64,000 nt of DNA, taken from positions 4,265,216 to 4,329,215 of the forward strand of contig NC_054752.1 of NCBI RefSeq assembly GCF_018143015.1, read 5' to 3'. The DNA comes from Lytechinus variegatus. Taxonomy: Eukaryota; Echinodermata; Echinoidea; Temnopleuroida; Toxopneustidae. The notes below the pieces were generated by a model. It had not been told where the DNA came from, searched no databases, and saw nothing but the letters and a program-made list of their open reading frames with translations. Of this stretch, positions 1 to 10,900 are shown piece after piece. The first letter of the stretch is position 1. Each line of letters opens with the position of its first letter. A program made the position numbers and the translations under genes.

Positions 1-1105
1 TCTCACTCTTGTGAAAATTAGTTTCCCTGTTCGCATGTTACATAATTTATTTAGGGCTTGTAGAGGTTATTTTGAATGTCAAAATACAGTATTTATCACC
101 TGTATGGTAGAAGAAATGCGATGATTAAAAAAAATGTTTTCAAATAACGTTTTACTCATACAACAGGATTACATGTATATGGATGTCATAGTCAAGCAAA
201 TCCAAATTCTCACAAAATTATATGTCCCAATTCACATTGTAGATAATACTGTTAGGGCCTATAGGGGCCATTTTGAATTTCATAATACAGTATTTATCTC
301 ATGCATGACAAAAGAAATGATATGTCTTGCTATAAAACACGTTGTCAGACAATATTTTATTCATAGATCACAATTACATGCATTTTTTGTTTCTTACTCG
401 TGTGAAAATTAGTTTCTCTATTCGCATTGTACATGATTAATATAGGGGCTATGGCGGCCATTTTGAATTTCAAAATACAGCATTTACCACATAAATGGCA
501 TTTTTACAATTATGTTTTTAGTCAGTATTCCACTCGTTTATCTTAATAATCTGCATTTTAATGCTCAATCATGTCATTTTTTTGGCCCCGGCCATTGCCA
601 TTGTACATAATACTCTTTGGGCCAGTGGCGGCTATTTTAGATATCAAAATACAGCAATGTTCCAATATTTGACATAATAAATAATATATCTCATTAGTAA
701 TGATGATTTGCATATATTGTTTCGTTCATACATCGCGATTTTTGCAGTTTAGTGCTCATTTTTGTGAAAATTAGTTTTCCTATTCATAATGTACATGATA
801 GTGTATACAATGGCCTATGGCGGCCATTTTGAATATCAGGAAAATAAATATTTTGTCAAAATTATTTTTAAGACTGTATTTCACTCCTGACACACAATTT
901 CATGCATATCACAGCCAATGTGAGGACAATTTTATGAGTTTCATGGGTAATTTGCATATTTTGGCGGCCATATTGGATTTTGCCAATTTGCGGAAAATGC
1001 TCAAGGTTACACGAGTGGCATCATTCAGATTCGTAATCAGCACCCTCGAATTGACAAGAAACCATAAAAAAATATTGTATATATAAAAAAACAAGGTTTG
1101 GTCAA
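1..1105. repeat. Degenerate tandem array, about 180-200 bp period
   Basis: A core resembling GGCGGCCATTTTGAAT followed by TCAAAATACAG recurs near 70, 272, 453, 634 and 826. A second block, GTGAAAATTAGTTT, recurs near 11, 402 and 765. The spacing indicates an old tandem array with roughly 180-200 bp monomers, perhaps organised as dimers. Small ORFs here are frame accidents. The array is cut by the window start and ends against the foldback element. Confidence 0.6.
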
Positions 1106-1130
1106 TTTTCAATGGGGCCTATCCTGGACT

Positions 1131-2230
1131 ATATTCAACCGAAAGCCGGACAAGCAAATGACCCCATAGCTGGATGGCATGGACCTTGAAGTTTACAAAA
1201 ATGCATTGCTGCCGGGTTCTATGCGTGGTCTTCCCTCCGAAATGACGTAATATATGACGTCACTACAAAATGGCCCTATTTCACCATTTTTCAGACATTC
1301 TACACATAGCATGAAGTCAAGGGAGAATATCTCAGCCAAATCATGCTTGTTTTGTATGAAACTTTCACAATATATTGTTCAAGTAGTGCACAAGAGATAT
1401 GCAAAATTTCACGAACAGAAATTATTGTTTACATATGCAAATTACGTAATGAAATTTGCATATCATTAGTTTTGGAGATTTCTTGCATAAAAAATTGTCG
1501 AAAATCGATTCAGAAATTTATTTTCTTTTTTAGTGTACTTTATTTGATATTTTTCCTCTCAAGCATAATATCATTGTCTTTATCTATATCTGTACTTTAA
1601 GAAAATATATGTCAGTAATTGGAAATGACATTATAGACTGTGATTTCAGCCCCCTTTTCAATATGGTGCGCACATTGAAATCGTGCGTTTTGGGCCTATT
1701 TTCACCATATAGCTGAGGTGGGCGACCGATATGCCTACTTTATTAGTGCTTCTTGCATTTTGCATGATATTAAATCTTCCAAACAACATATTTTCATCTT
1801 CATTTTGACTCTGGTGATACATCAATGATTTCAGCACAGATTGATTGCCCATTGGGCAGTCTATAGGCTACGTTTTCAGCCTAGTTTTCAACAACGAACC
1901 TATACCATGTAAGACTGCATCGTTGTAGTCGAGTCGGATAAGAGGTTCCTGTGTACCATCAAAATATTTTTCACTTAATTTTTCAATCAAAGTTTTGGTA
2001 TTTGTCTAAACGGTCTCGTTAATGGATCTTGATGTTCCCTTCCCAAAATCGTGTCCAACGGGGTTCAAAATTGATATCTTTGGCGGCCCTCTTGGACTTT
2101 TTTAAAATGAAAATCAATTATTTTCATATTTTATTGCACAGAGTCTGACAATGGGACAATCTTTTAATCAATACGCATTTCTCTATGATTGGGATAGTAG
2201 AAATCGATTTAATTCGTTTTCTGATGATAT
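1131..2230 (+). repeat. Left long terminal inverted repeat of foldback copy 1
   Basis: This arm of about 1.1 kb pairs with the reverse complement of 4985-6070. Shared blocks include the AACCGAAAGCCGGACAAGC start, the CATATGCAAATTACGTAATG segment and the GGCGGCCCTCTTGGACTTTT segment near the inner end. Similarity fades just past GGATAGTAGAAATC. Translated reading frames in this arm appear identically on the opposite strand in the other arm, so they are repeat shadows. Confidence 0.75.
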
Positions 2231-2444
2231 ATTTTGAAATAAAATTTATCCCGAAATGGGCATGATTTTGGTCAAAAATTTGCATGTGCATTGATCTATC
2301 TGTTCAATCATTAACATCAACAAATATTTCAAAATACAGCATTCGACACGAGATATAATATACCGATAATACTGTAACGCTTCCTGACAGTATGTATGTC
2401 TTTATTTGCTTAGTTAAAGGGCAAATACCATTATTACCCATTTA

Positions 2445-4600
2445 TTGGAAAATATGCCACTTTGGAGCCCATATTAAGGCAAAAAACGTTTCTGATATGG
2501 AATAAAGCCACTTTCATTCTTTTTAAACTACATGGAGATAAGAAGGGTAGAGTTTCCTCTATCTGCTACTAGCATACTGAAGCATACCCACTTCAGGGAG
2601 CGTCGAAATCACCCACCCTTTTTCATATTTTACCTATTTGTGGGAAAATATGCTTTTCCAAGCCCCCATTGAGGCAAAAAGTGTTGCTGCTATGTAGTAC
2701 GGCCACTTTCATTGTTTTTAAACTATGTGGAGACAAGAGTAGAGTTTCCCCTATCTGCTACAAAAAAGGTGTGCTGGTACAGCAAAGCCTACCCCTCTGA
2801 GGACTGCTGAAGTTACCCGATAATTATACGTATTTTGCCCATTAATGGGAAAATATGCTATTTTCGAGCCCCCATTGGGGCAAAAAGTGATTCTGCTATT
2901 TAGTAAAACCACGTTTATTATTTTCAAACTATATGGAGACGAAAGAGTAGAGTTTCTTCTATCTGCTACATATAAAGAGGTGTTGGCATATTGGAACATA
3001 CCCTCTTAGGGGGTCACCAAAATCACCTACCCTATTTCATATTTTAATTATTTATGGGAAAATATGCTATTTTCGAGCCCCCATTGAGGCAAAAGGTGTT
3101 TCTGCTATGTAGTAAAACTACTCTTATTGCTTTTAAACTATATGGAGACAAAAGAGTAGAGTTTCTTCTATCTGCTACATATAAAGAGGTGTTGGCATAT
3201 TGGAACATACCCCCTTAGGGGGTCACCAAAATCACCTACCCTATTTCATATTTTAATTATTTATGGGAAAATATTCTATTTTCGAGCCCCCATTGAGGCA
3301 AAAGGTGTTTCTGCTATGTGATAAAACTACTCTTATTGCTTTTAAACTATATGGAGACAAAAGAGTAGAGTTTCCTCTATCTGCTACATATAAAGAGGTG
3401 TTGGCATATTGGAACATACCCCCCTTAGGGGGTCACCAAAATCACCTACCCTATTTCATATTTTAATTATTTATGGGAAAATATTCTATTTTCGAGCCCC
3501 CATTGAGGCAAAAGGTGTTTCTGCTATGTGGTAAAACTACTCTTATTGCTTTTAAACTATATGGAGACAAAAGAGTAGACTTTCCTCTATCTGCTACATA
3601 TAAGAAGTGCTGGTACAGTAAAGCCTACCCCCTTTGGGAACTGCCAAAGTTACCCGCCCCTTTTACGTAATTTGCAAAATCATGGTAAAATGTGCTATTT
3701 TCGAGCCCCCATTGAGGCAAAAGGTGTTTGTGCTACGTAGTAAAACTACTCTTATTGCTTTTAAACTATATGGAGACGAAAGAGTAGAGTTTCCTCTATC
3801 TGCTACATATAAAGAGGTGTTGGCATATTGGAACATACCATCTTAGGGGGTCACCAAAATCACCTACCCTATTTCATAATCTAACTATTTTTGGGGAAAA
3901 TATGCTATTTTCGAGCCCCCATTCAGGCAAAAAGCGTTTCTGCTATATGGTGAAGCCAGTTTCATTCTTTTGAAACTACATGGAATTAAAGGAGTAGACT
4001 TTCTTCAATCTGCTGCTAATAAGTGGTTGCACAGCAAAGTCTATCCCCTCCGGGGGTTCCGAAAGTCACCCACCCCTTTTCCATATTTTTTCCAATATGG
4101 GGAAAATCTGCCAATCTTGGAGCTTCTGAAGAAGGTAGCAGTCGATGTGCCAGCACTTTTTTTTTACATGTAGCTGATAGAAAAAAATGCCTCTTCTTTT
4201 ATTTTCAAGTGGTTTCCAAAATCAAAGCTAGCTTTACAATATAGCAGAAATGCCCTTTTGTCTGAATGGGGGCTCAAACATTGCATTTTTTACAATAAAG
4301 AATGAAAATAGACATATGTAACTGATAAAGAAGATCCTACTTTGTCATCTTTATGTGGTTACAAAACAAAAACAAGGGCTTTACCGCAAGGCAGAAACAC
4401 TGTTTGCCTCAAAATGACTAATTTTCCGAGAAACTGGCAAGATACAAAAAAAGATTGGGTGACTTTGGCAGCCCCTGAGGGTTAGGCTTTGCTATGCCCC
4501 AATTTCTTTATATGTAGCTGATAGAGAAAAGTGATTTAAAGGAAAAAATTACATACTCAAAACAAAATTTTACCACATTGGGGGCTCCGAAATGCACGAT
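2445..4600 (+). repeat. Internal array of about nine 209-bp monomers plus inverted monomers (copy 1)
   Basis: Direct monomers begin near 2445, 2640, 2847, 3056, 3266, 3476, 3683, 3893 and 4098. Each contains TCGAGCCCCCATTGAGGC and ACTATATGGAGAC. The central units are exactly 210 bp apart. From about 4230 to 4600, monomer-like sequence continues in inverted orientation (GGGGGCTC, GTAGCTGATAGAG). Because 210 is a multiple of three, each central monomer has the same 67-codon frame starting MGKY and ending with a stop. The array is nearly identical to 59716-61790. Confidence 0.8.
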
Positions 4601-4984
4601 ATCATAATAGTCAAGCTATGGATAATGGTATGATACTGTACGTAACATTTTACTGGTTCTTGTGGGACTATGCTTTAAGGTGCCCGAGAGTAATTGCATG
4701 CAACATGAAAATGCAGAGCAATGCCTCGAACTTCTATCTTTTTCAAGAGATTTAATTATCATAAAAATTGCTTTGTGTAGAAAATGCCTTTTACCCTCAT
4801 ACACATGATACAAGTAATACATACCTTTCTATCGATCGCTAAGTACGTTATTTTCTGCATGTTAGACACATCAACAAAGGCGATCGGATGCAAGATGAAA
4901 CAGATAGATGTCAATGCACATGAACATTTTGGTTCAAAATTTTTGATGAATTCTTTTTTTTAATATATTAACCGGACTATTCAG

Positions 4985-6070
4985 AAAACAATTTCAACCG
5001 ATTTCTACTATCCAAATCCTAGTGAAATGCGTATTGATTTAAAATTTCCCATTGTCAGACTTTGTGCAATAAAATATGAAAATAATTGATTTTCATTAAA
5101 AAAAGTCCAAGAGGGCCGCCAAAGATATCAATTTTGAACTCTGTTGGACACGATTTTGGGAAGGGAACATCAAGATTCATTAACTAGACACTTTAGGCAA
5201 ATACCAAAACATTGAGTGAAAAATATTTTGATGGTACATAGAAACCCCCTTATCCGACTCGACTACAACGATGCAGTCATACATGGTATAGGTTCGTTGT
5301 TGAAAACTAGGCTGAAAACGTAGCCTATAGACTGCCCAGTGGGCAATCAATTTTTGCTGAAATCATTGATTGATCACCAGAGACATAATGAAGAGGAAAA
5401 TATGTTGTTTGGAAGATTTAATATGCAGGAAACATCAATAAAGTAGGCATATCGTTCGCACACCTCAGCCATATGGTGAAAATAGGCCAAAAACGCACGA
5501 TTTCTACGTGCGCACCATATGGGAAAGGGGACTGAAATCACAGTCTATAATGTCTTTTTCAATTACTGTTATATATTTTCTTAAAGTACAGATATAGATA
5601 AAGACAATGATATTATGTTTGAGAGGAAAAATATCAAATAAAGTACACTAAAAAAGAAAATAAATTTCTGAATCGATTTTTGACAATTTTTTATGCGAGA
5701 AATCTCCAAAACTAATGATATGCAAATTTCATTACGTAATTTGCATATGTAAACAATAATTTCTGTTCGTGAAATTTTGCATATCTCTTGTGCACTACTT
5801 GAACAATATATTGTGAAAGTTTCATACAAAACAAGCATGATTTGGCTGAGATATTCTCCCTTGACTTCATGCTATGTGTAGAATGTCTGCAAAATGGTAA
5901 AATAGGGCCATTTTGTAGTGACGTCATATATTACGTCATTTGAGAGGGAAGACCACGCATAGAACCCGGCAGCAATGCATTTTTGTAAACTTCAAGGTCC
6001 ATGCCATCCAGCTATGGGGTCATTTGCTTGTCCGGCTTTCGGTTGAATAAACCTCCTGGGCTGCCGGACT
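4985..6070 (-). repeat. Right long terminal inverted repeat of foldback copy 1
   Basis: This is the inverted counterpart of the arm at 1131-2230. It keeps the full outer tip (AACCTCCTGGGCTGCCGGAC), which copy 2 shows at its left end. It abuts a short MITE that begins two or three bases after the tip. Confidence 0.75.
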
Positions 6071-6072
6071 AA

Positions 6073-6266
6073 AAGGCATGGTCACACCGAGCGGTCGTGG
6101 AGCGGAGAGAAAAAAATCATCACCGCTCGCTACCATTCACCATTTTCGATTATGTTTCCGATTTTTGTTTTCGATTTCTTCCCCAATTTTGTGAGCGAAA
6201 TTCGACCCTCTCTTCCTACAGCTCCACGACCGCTCCAGCAACGCTCGGGCGGTGTGACCAGGCCTT
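6073..6266. mobile_element. MITE family 1, copy 1
   Basis: A short element of about 194 bp with inverted ends AAGGCATGGTCACACC and GGTGTGACCAGGCCTT. Subterminal blocks GAGCGGTCGTGGAGC and GCTCCACGACCGCTCC are also complementary. A second copy lies at 55956-56164. It sits directly beside the right end of the foldback element. Confidence 0.75.
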
Positions 6267-6446
6267 AAAGCTGTTCGTAAGTTTATAAGAGCGACTTTAA
6301 GAACGAATGGCGATCCTTTCTTATATTCACCATTAATGTTCATTGGTGATTATTTAGCGCGTGACGTTCGGCTCAGGCAACGTAAAGGTTCACAAGTCGT
6401 TCTTCAAGTCGATCTTAACGTACGAACAGCTTTATGAAACGGCCCC
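6267..6446. mobile_element. MITE family 2, copy 1
   Basis: Inverted arms AAAGCTGTTCGTAAG and CGTACGAACAGCTTT enclose further complementary stretches (AGCGACTTTAAGAACGA). The right tip continues into ATGAAACGGCCCC, but the matching left tip is missing where MITE family 1 abuts. A fuller copy is at 58025-58193. Confidence 0.65.
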
Positions 6447-6849
6447 AGGTCTCCTTTAACTCATTGCTTGCCACCCCAGTTTGACATCATTTATTCAAGT
6501 CCATTTATTGACATGATTAATGGCATTATTTCTAGACTATGGCAAAGATAATAAATGAAATAGTAAGGATGGGCTTGCCAAGAAAAAAATGCTTGTACGA
6601 GAAGCGATTCCCATGACTAAGAGTCAATAAATCAGCATTCAACAAACCAGTTTAATATATACAAAAACAGTGAGAACGGAAACAATAAAAAGAAACATTA
6701 ATCAAATATCAGTACGAAAAAATCGCAAAAAATAAAGAATATCGATACCAGCGAGAGTGAAATGAAGAGGAAAGGAAAGGGGTGGTGCATTTAATAATGG
6801 AAGTAAAAGGAGGGACAGGACATGGGCATGCCGCGGGCGAAACAGGGGC
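6447..6849. other. No recognisable feature
   Basis: AT-rich sequence between MITE family 2 and the G-rich repeat. No gene, tRNA, inverted repeat or known transposon end was recognised. Confidence 0.4.
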
Positions 6850-7230
6850 CTTGGAGCGGGATTATTGTAAAAAGGAGGGTCCTCGGAACGGGCTTCGGAA
6901 CTACAAATGTTTGTGTAAACGGGGGTCATTGGAACGGATCGCCAGCGTGTGAGTGCGTACGCATCCCTATGGAACGGGTATGCGTGTATGATGCAGCTAG
7001 CCCGGCGGCACGGCCGCCGGGTGCGCTCGCGCAGAGGCGATGGTCGGACAGTGCTCTGCGGCCGCTTTTCACCAAAATTGCAGCTCGTGCGGCGTAACGA
7101 AAAATATGCGAAGCTTTGGAGCGGATTTCTTTCTTCTTTTTTCTCGATAAGAAGAAAATGCTATGCTTTGGAGCGGCTATCTTTGTTCTTTTTCTCAATA
7201 AGACAAAAATGCAATTACCTTGGAACGGAA
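6850..7230. repeat. Degenerate short repeat with TTGGARCGG core
   Basis: The motif TTTGGAGCGG or TTGGAACGG recurs about eight times (near 6855, 6886, 6927, 6968, 7117, 7165 and 7211). The last three units also share an approximately 48-bp context with a pyrimidine run, CTCGATAAG and AAAATGC. The block is more GC-rich than its surroundings. ORFs on both strands through it are not supported as genes. Confidence 0.5.
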
Positions 7231-7902
7231 ATTTGAGTGTAAAAATGGGGATCCCCTCCGTATACTGAGTGCCCCCCCGGCATCATTTTTTATCTCTTAT
7301 CTTTTGATGTCTTTGGGATGAAGGTTGAAAACTCTTCCGTTCAACAACAAAGACAATAAGACAATGCTACATGTCTGTCAGACATAAATTATGTACCCGG
7401 TTTCGACGAGTGGTCTGGGGCACTAACCGCACCATGGAAGTCCGAGAGTCGAAATAGGCATAGCCTCTTGTCGAGGTCCTGGCGGTTGCTTCCCGAGCGA
7501 AGCGAGGGCTTTCCAAATAATATTGCGCGAGCCAGGGCCTCTTGACATCTGAGCTGAATCATATATTCATGAAGAACGTCTTCCTAATGAATATACTCGA
7601 GTCACGATATTACCGGTCACCTAGTAAACTAATGAAATGTCAAAGCTGTTCGTCCGGGTTCGGAATATTATGTTAGTCCACTATTATGTAGGGAATTCTT
7701 TTAATCGCGGGACACTAAAGGGGATATAACCAGCTAAAATAGGCACAGTTGTCTGGCAAGGAATATTATCTACATTGCTATTTTATCTTTCCTCAAAGAA
7801 ATGAAAATGCTATATGTCTGTATGTGCTATATCGATACATACGTGTGCACGTGTTGAGGAAAAAAATGAATGAAAAAAAAATTAATGACGATGGTGACGA
7901 GT
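7231..7902. other. 3' flank of the GH3 gene
   Basis: This holds the presumed 3' untranslated region of the minus-strand GH3 gene at its right end. The remainder has no recognised feature. CGAGCGAAGCGAGGGC near 7495 is a small dyad. Confidence 0.35.
7700..7705 (-). promoter_or_regulatory. Possible polyadenylation signal of the GH3 gene
   Basis: The minus strand reads ATTAAA about 200 nt past the GH3 stop codon. The hexamer is common in AT-rich DNA, so only its position supports it. Confidence 0.25.
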
Positions 7903-10900
7903 CTAAACCACGTGATCAAACATGAAGTTAAGCATATTAACGGTACGGAGCCTTCGTGGGACCTTGTACTGGTTCGCAGTCGTATTGGTCGTGTTTACTA
8001 CATACTTCTTCAAATCTTCAAACGTGCCGGGTTTCATGATGTGAATACGAGGTCGGGAGATGGCGCCCTCTCTTCTTAGTCTCTCGTAATCGCTGTTTCG
8101 ATGACGGAGCTCCTTGTCAATCTACACAAATTCAAATTCAAAAGTTTATTGATATAACATGCTGACATTTAAGGATCATCATCAAAATCAAAGAAACATA
8201 AGACAAAATAATAATACAACATAAGCATAAAATAATAAAAACGAGGTATTAAAAAAAATACAAAGAAAAAAATACCAATCTTGGATGAAATATTAGATGC
8301 GAGATAGATAAATGCATACACATACTCACACATACATAATATACCTAAACATTAACACACCCATTATGCAAATTCATAAGCATAATGTCATATTTTTCTT
8401 TCATGCATCCTAAGTTTCTCCACGTACATATAACTTGCTCCTATAACACATAATTTGCTAATATCCATGTCATTGCTACATAATATTAATTGGAATTCGT
8501 TTTTGTTAGTTATTTAAAACCCGGCAGTGCCTCCTTTAACTTGTTAAATAATTCATTTCGGGGTTCTTCGAGGGCCTCACAGTGTACAGTGAATTGGTAT
8601 TCATCCTCTACAAAAGTCGAGCAAACAGGGCATATTCTATCGTTTACCATGTTAACAGCAATCCTATTATATCTACCTTGTTCTATAACATGTATAATAA
8701 ATTTACTATTGCTTATTCTTAACTTTGCAAAATTATTGATGTGCGTCTTTTCGGCATTAAACCGAAAGTGCATAAGAAAGTAAGGAACCCAGTTTTGCAA
8801 CACTATCTATTACTTATTACAAATAACTGCAAACAGGTGATGTTCCTGATATGTACTAACCAATTTCATGATTTCATCTGGTGTCGTGGCTGCCTGTTGA
8901 CCAAGCTCTAAGAACATCACGTAATACGGCATGTCTTCTGTCTCTTCAAAAGCTGAAGGGAAAATCAATTAGAAATCCAAGAACGAACTGTTAAAAAGCA
9001 AGTGCTTCGTGTTGTCTTGGCATGGTAGTTTTGTTAGCCGACTTATCTCTTCCACCCAAAACCAGGAATCAATCGAATTCGTTTATAATTACATGTATTT
9101 CACTTCAGTATTTTGTCAGATTAATAAAGAGTAGCAATTGCTTCAAGGAAAAGATAATGCTTCAGAAATTGCTTTCTTTTACATGAATAAAAAGAGAAAA
9201 ATCCAACAAGCATAACACTGAAAATGTCATCAAAATTGGATGTAAAATAAGAAAGTTATGACATCTTAAAGTTTCGCTTAATTTCACAAAACAGTTATAT
9301 GAGCATCCTGGTCAGTATGCAAATGAAGAGACTGATGACGTCATCCACTCACTATTTCTTTTTAGTTTTATTATACGAAATATGATATTTTTCTCCTTAT
9401 TGTTAAGTGAAACAAAGATCGGTACCTCCTGAACATGTGGAATTAGCACTGTTTAATACTATATGGTTCAGTCAAGTTGGTCCTTACTGTTAAATCTGTA
9501 AAACATGATATATTGTATAATCTAAAAAAAAAAAAAAAAAAAAGAAACAGTAAGTGATGGACATCATCGACTGTCTCATTCGCATGTCACTGAAATGTGA
9601 AAAATAAGCGAAAGTTTAGAATGTCATAACTTTCTTATCTTACATCCGATTTTGATGAAATTTTCAGCGTTTTGCTAGTTTGATTTTTCTCTTTTTTTTT
9701 ATTCAAATCATCATTTTTGGGTGGTGGACTTACAACCCGTTCCCACGACCTAGAACTATACTCCAACAAGGAAATCCCTGATTTGGATGGCTGGTGAACA
9801 AATTAACATTGTAGCTGAATGACAAAATGACATTGATCGTAATGTTTATGCAACGGATTCCACACACTCTAAACAAATGTGGAGTAAAAAGGCTCCATGA
9901 GGATTATGATGTGTCCATGAACATTGAGCATTTTTATTTATCCTGTTTGATGAAAATGTTGCCCATTGTATATTTTTCAACCTTACAGGACAATATGCTT
10001 CCCGCATTGGGTAAAAATACTGCCCAAAATTGGTTGGACACAGTCATGATTACCCTCGTGCTTGTTGCAATTTTCGCATACATTCGTAATTCCGAAGGCT
10101 CGTTATTCCGAAGTATTTCCGAAGGTTCGTAATTCCGACGGTTCGTTAGTCCGAAAACGAAATGAGGTTCGTAATTCCGAAGGTTCGTTAGTCCAAAAAC
10201 GAAGTGAGGTTCGTAATTCCGAAGGTTCGCTAGTCCGAAAACGAAATGAGGTTCGTAATTCCGAAGGTTCGTTAGTCCGAAAACCAATTGATTAACGAAC
10301 CTTATTTCGTTTTCGGGTTAACGAACCTTCGGAACAACGAACCTTATTTCGTTTTCGGGTTATCAAACCTTCGGAACATCGAACTTTATTTCGATTTCGG
10401 ATTATCGAACCTTCGGAATAACCCCACAAATGTTCGGATTAACGAACCCTTTTACGTTTTCGGATTAACGAACATCGAGATATAGGGAATTTTCGTGTTT
10501 CGGAATTACGAACCTTAGGAATAAAGAACCTTCGGAATTTCGAACCTTCGGAATTACGAAGTGTAAACACGATTTTACCCAATATTCCTTTTTTACAGTG
10601 TACGACCTACTTTTATAACATTGTGTAGAGCAATAAAATTAGTTTATCAAAGCAAATGACACTTATGACCCCCGTAAAATGCTATTGAGCTTACGTGGCA
10701 GTGTGATTGAATTAAGAATATAAAAAAATGTGGAAACTCATAATATACAATATAATATAACTTTACAGAACTGAGATTTTATCACCGATTTATGACATTT
10801 CAGAGGGGTCTATATAATATAATGGCTGGGAAGTGAACATGGTGAATATCAGATAGGAAATGAGTGTTATAGTTGAAGGTTGAAGATGCATTCATATCAA

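Larger units (their letters stand above)
1129..6070. mobile_element. Foldback-type DNA transposon, copy 1
   Basis: This non-autonomous element of about 4.9 kb is flanked by long inverted repeats (about 1131-2230 and 4985-6070). Its interior is an array of roughly 209-bp monomers followed by inverted monomers. The right end reads GGGCTGCCGGACT and matches, in reverse, the left end of copy 2 at 58380. The outermost 20 or so bases of the left end differ, so that tip is eroded or replaced. No transposase ORF is visible. The structure resembles foldback or TU-type elements described in sea urchins, but family membership is inference. Confidence 0.8.

Noticed and set aside
2751-4244. Series of 60-80 codon ORFs as separate genes
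   Set aside because: They are the same frames repeated in each 209-bp monomer of the foldback element.
6702-7236. Overlapping ORFs in the GC-rich block
   Set aside because: Open frames on both strands are expected from GC-rich repeat sequence; no motif recognised.
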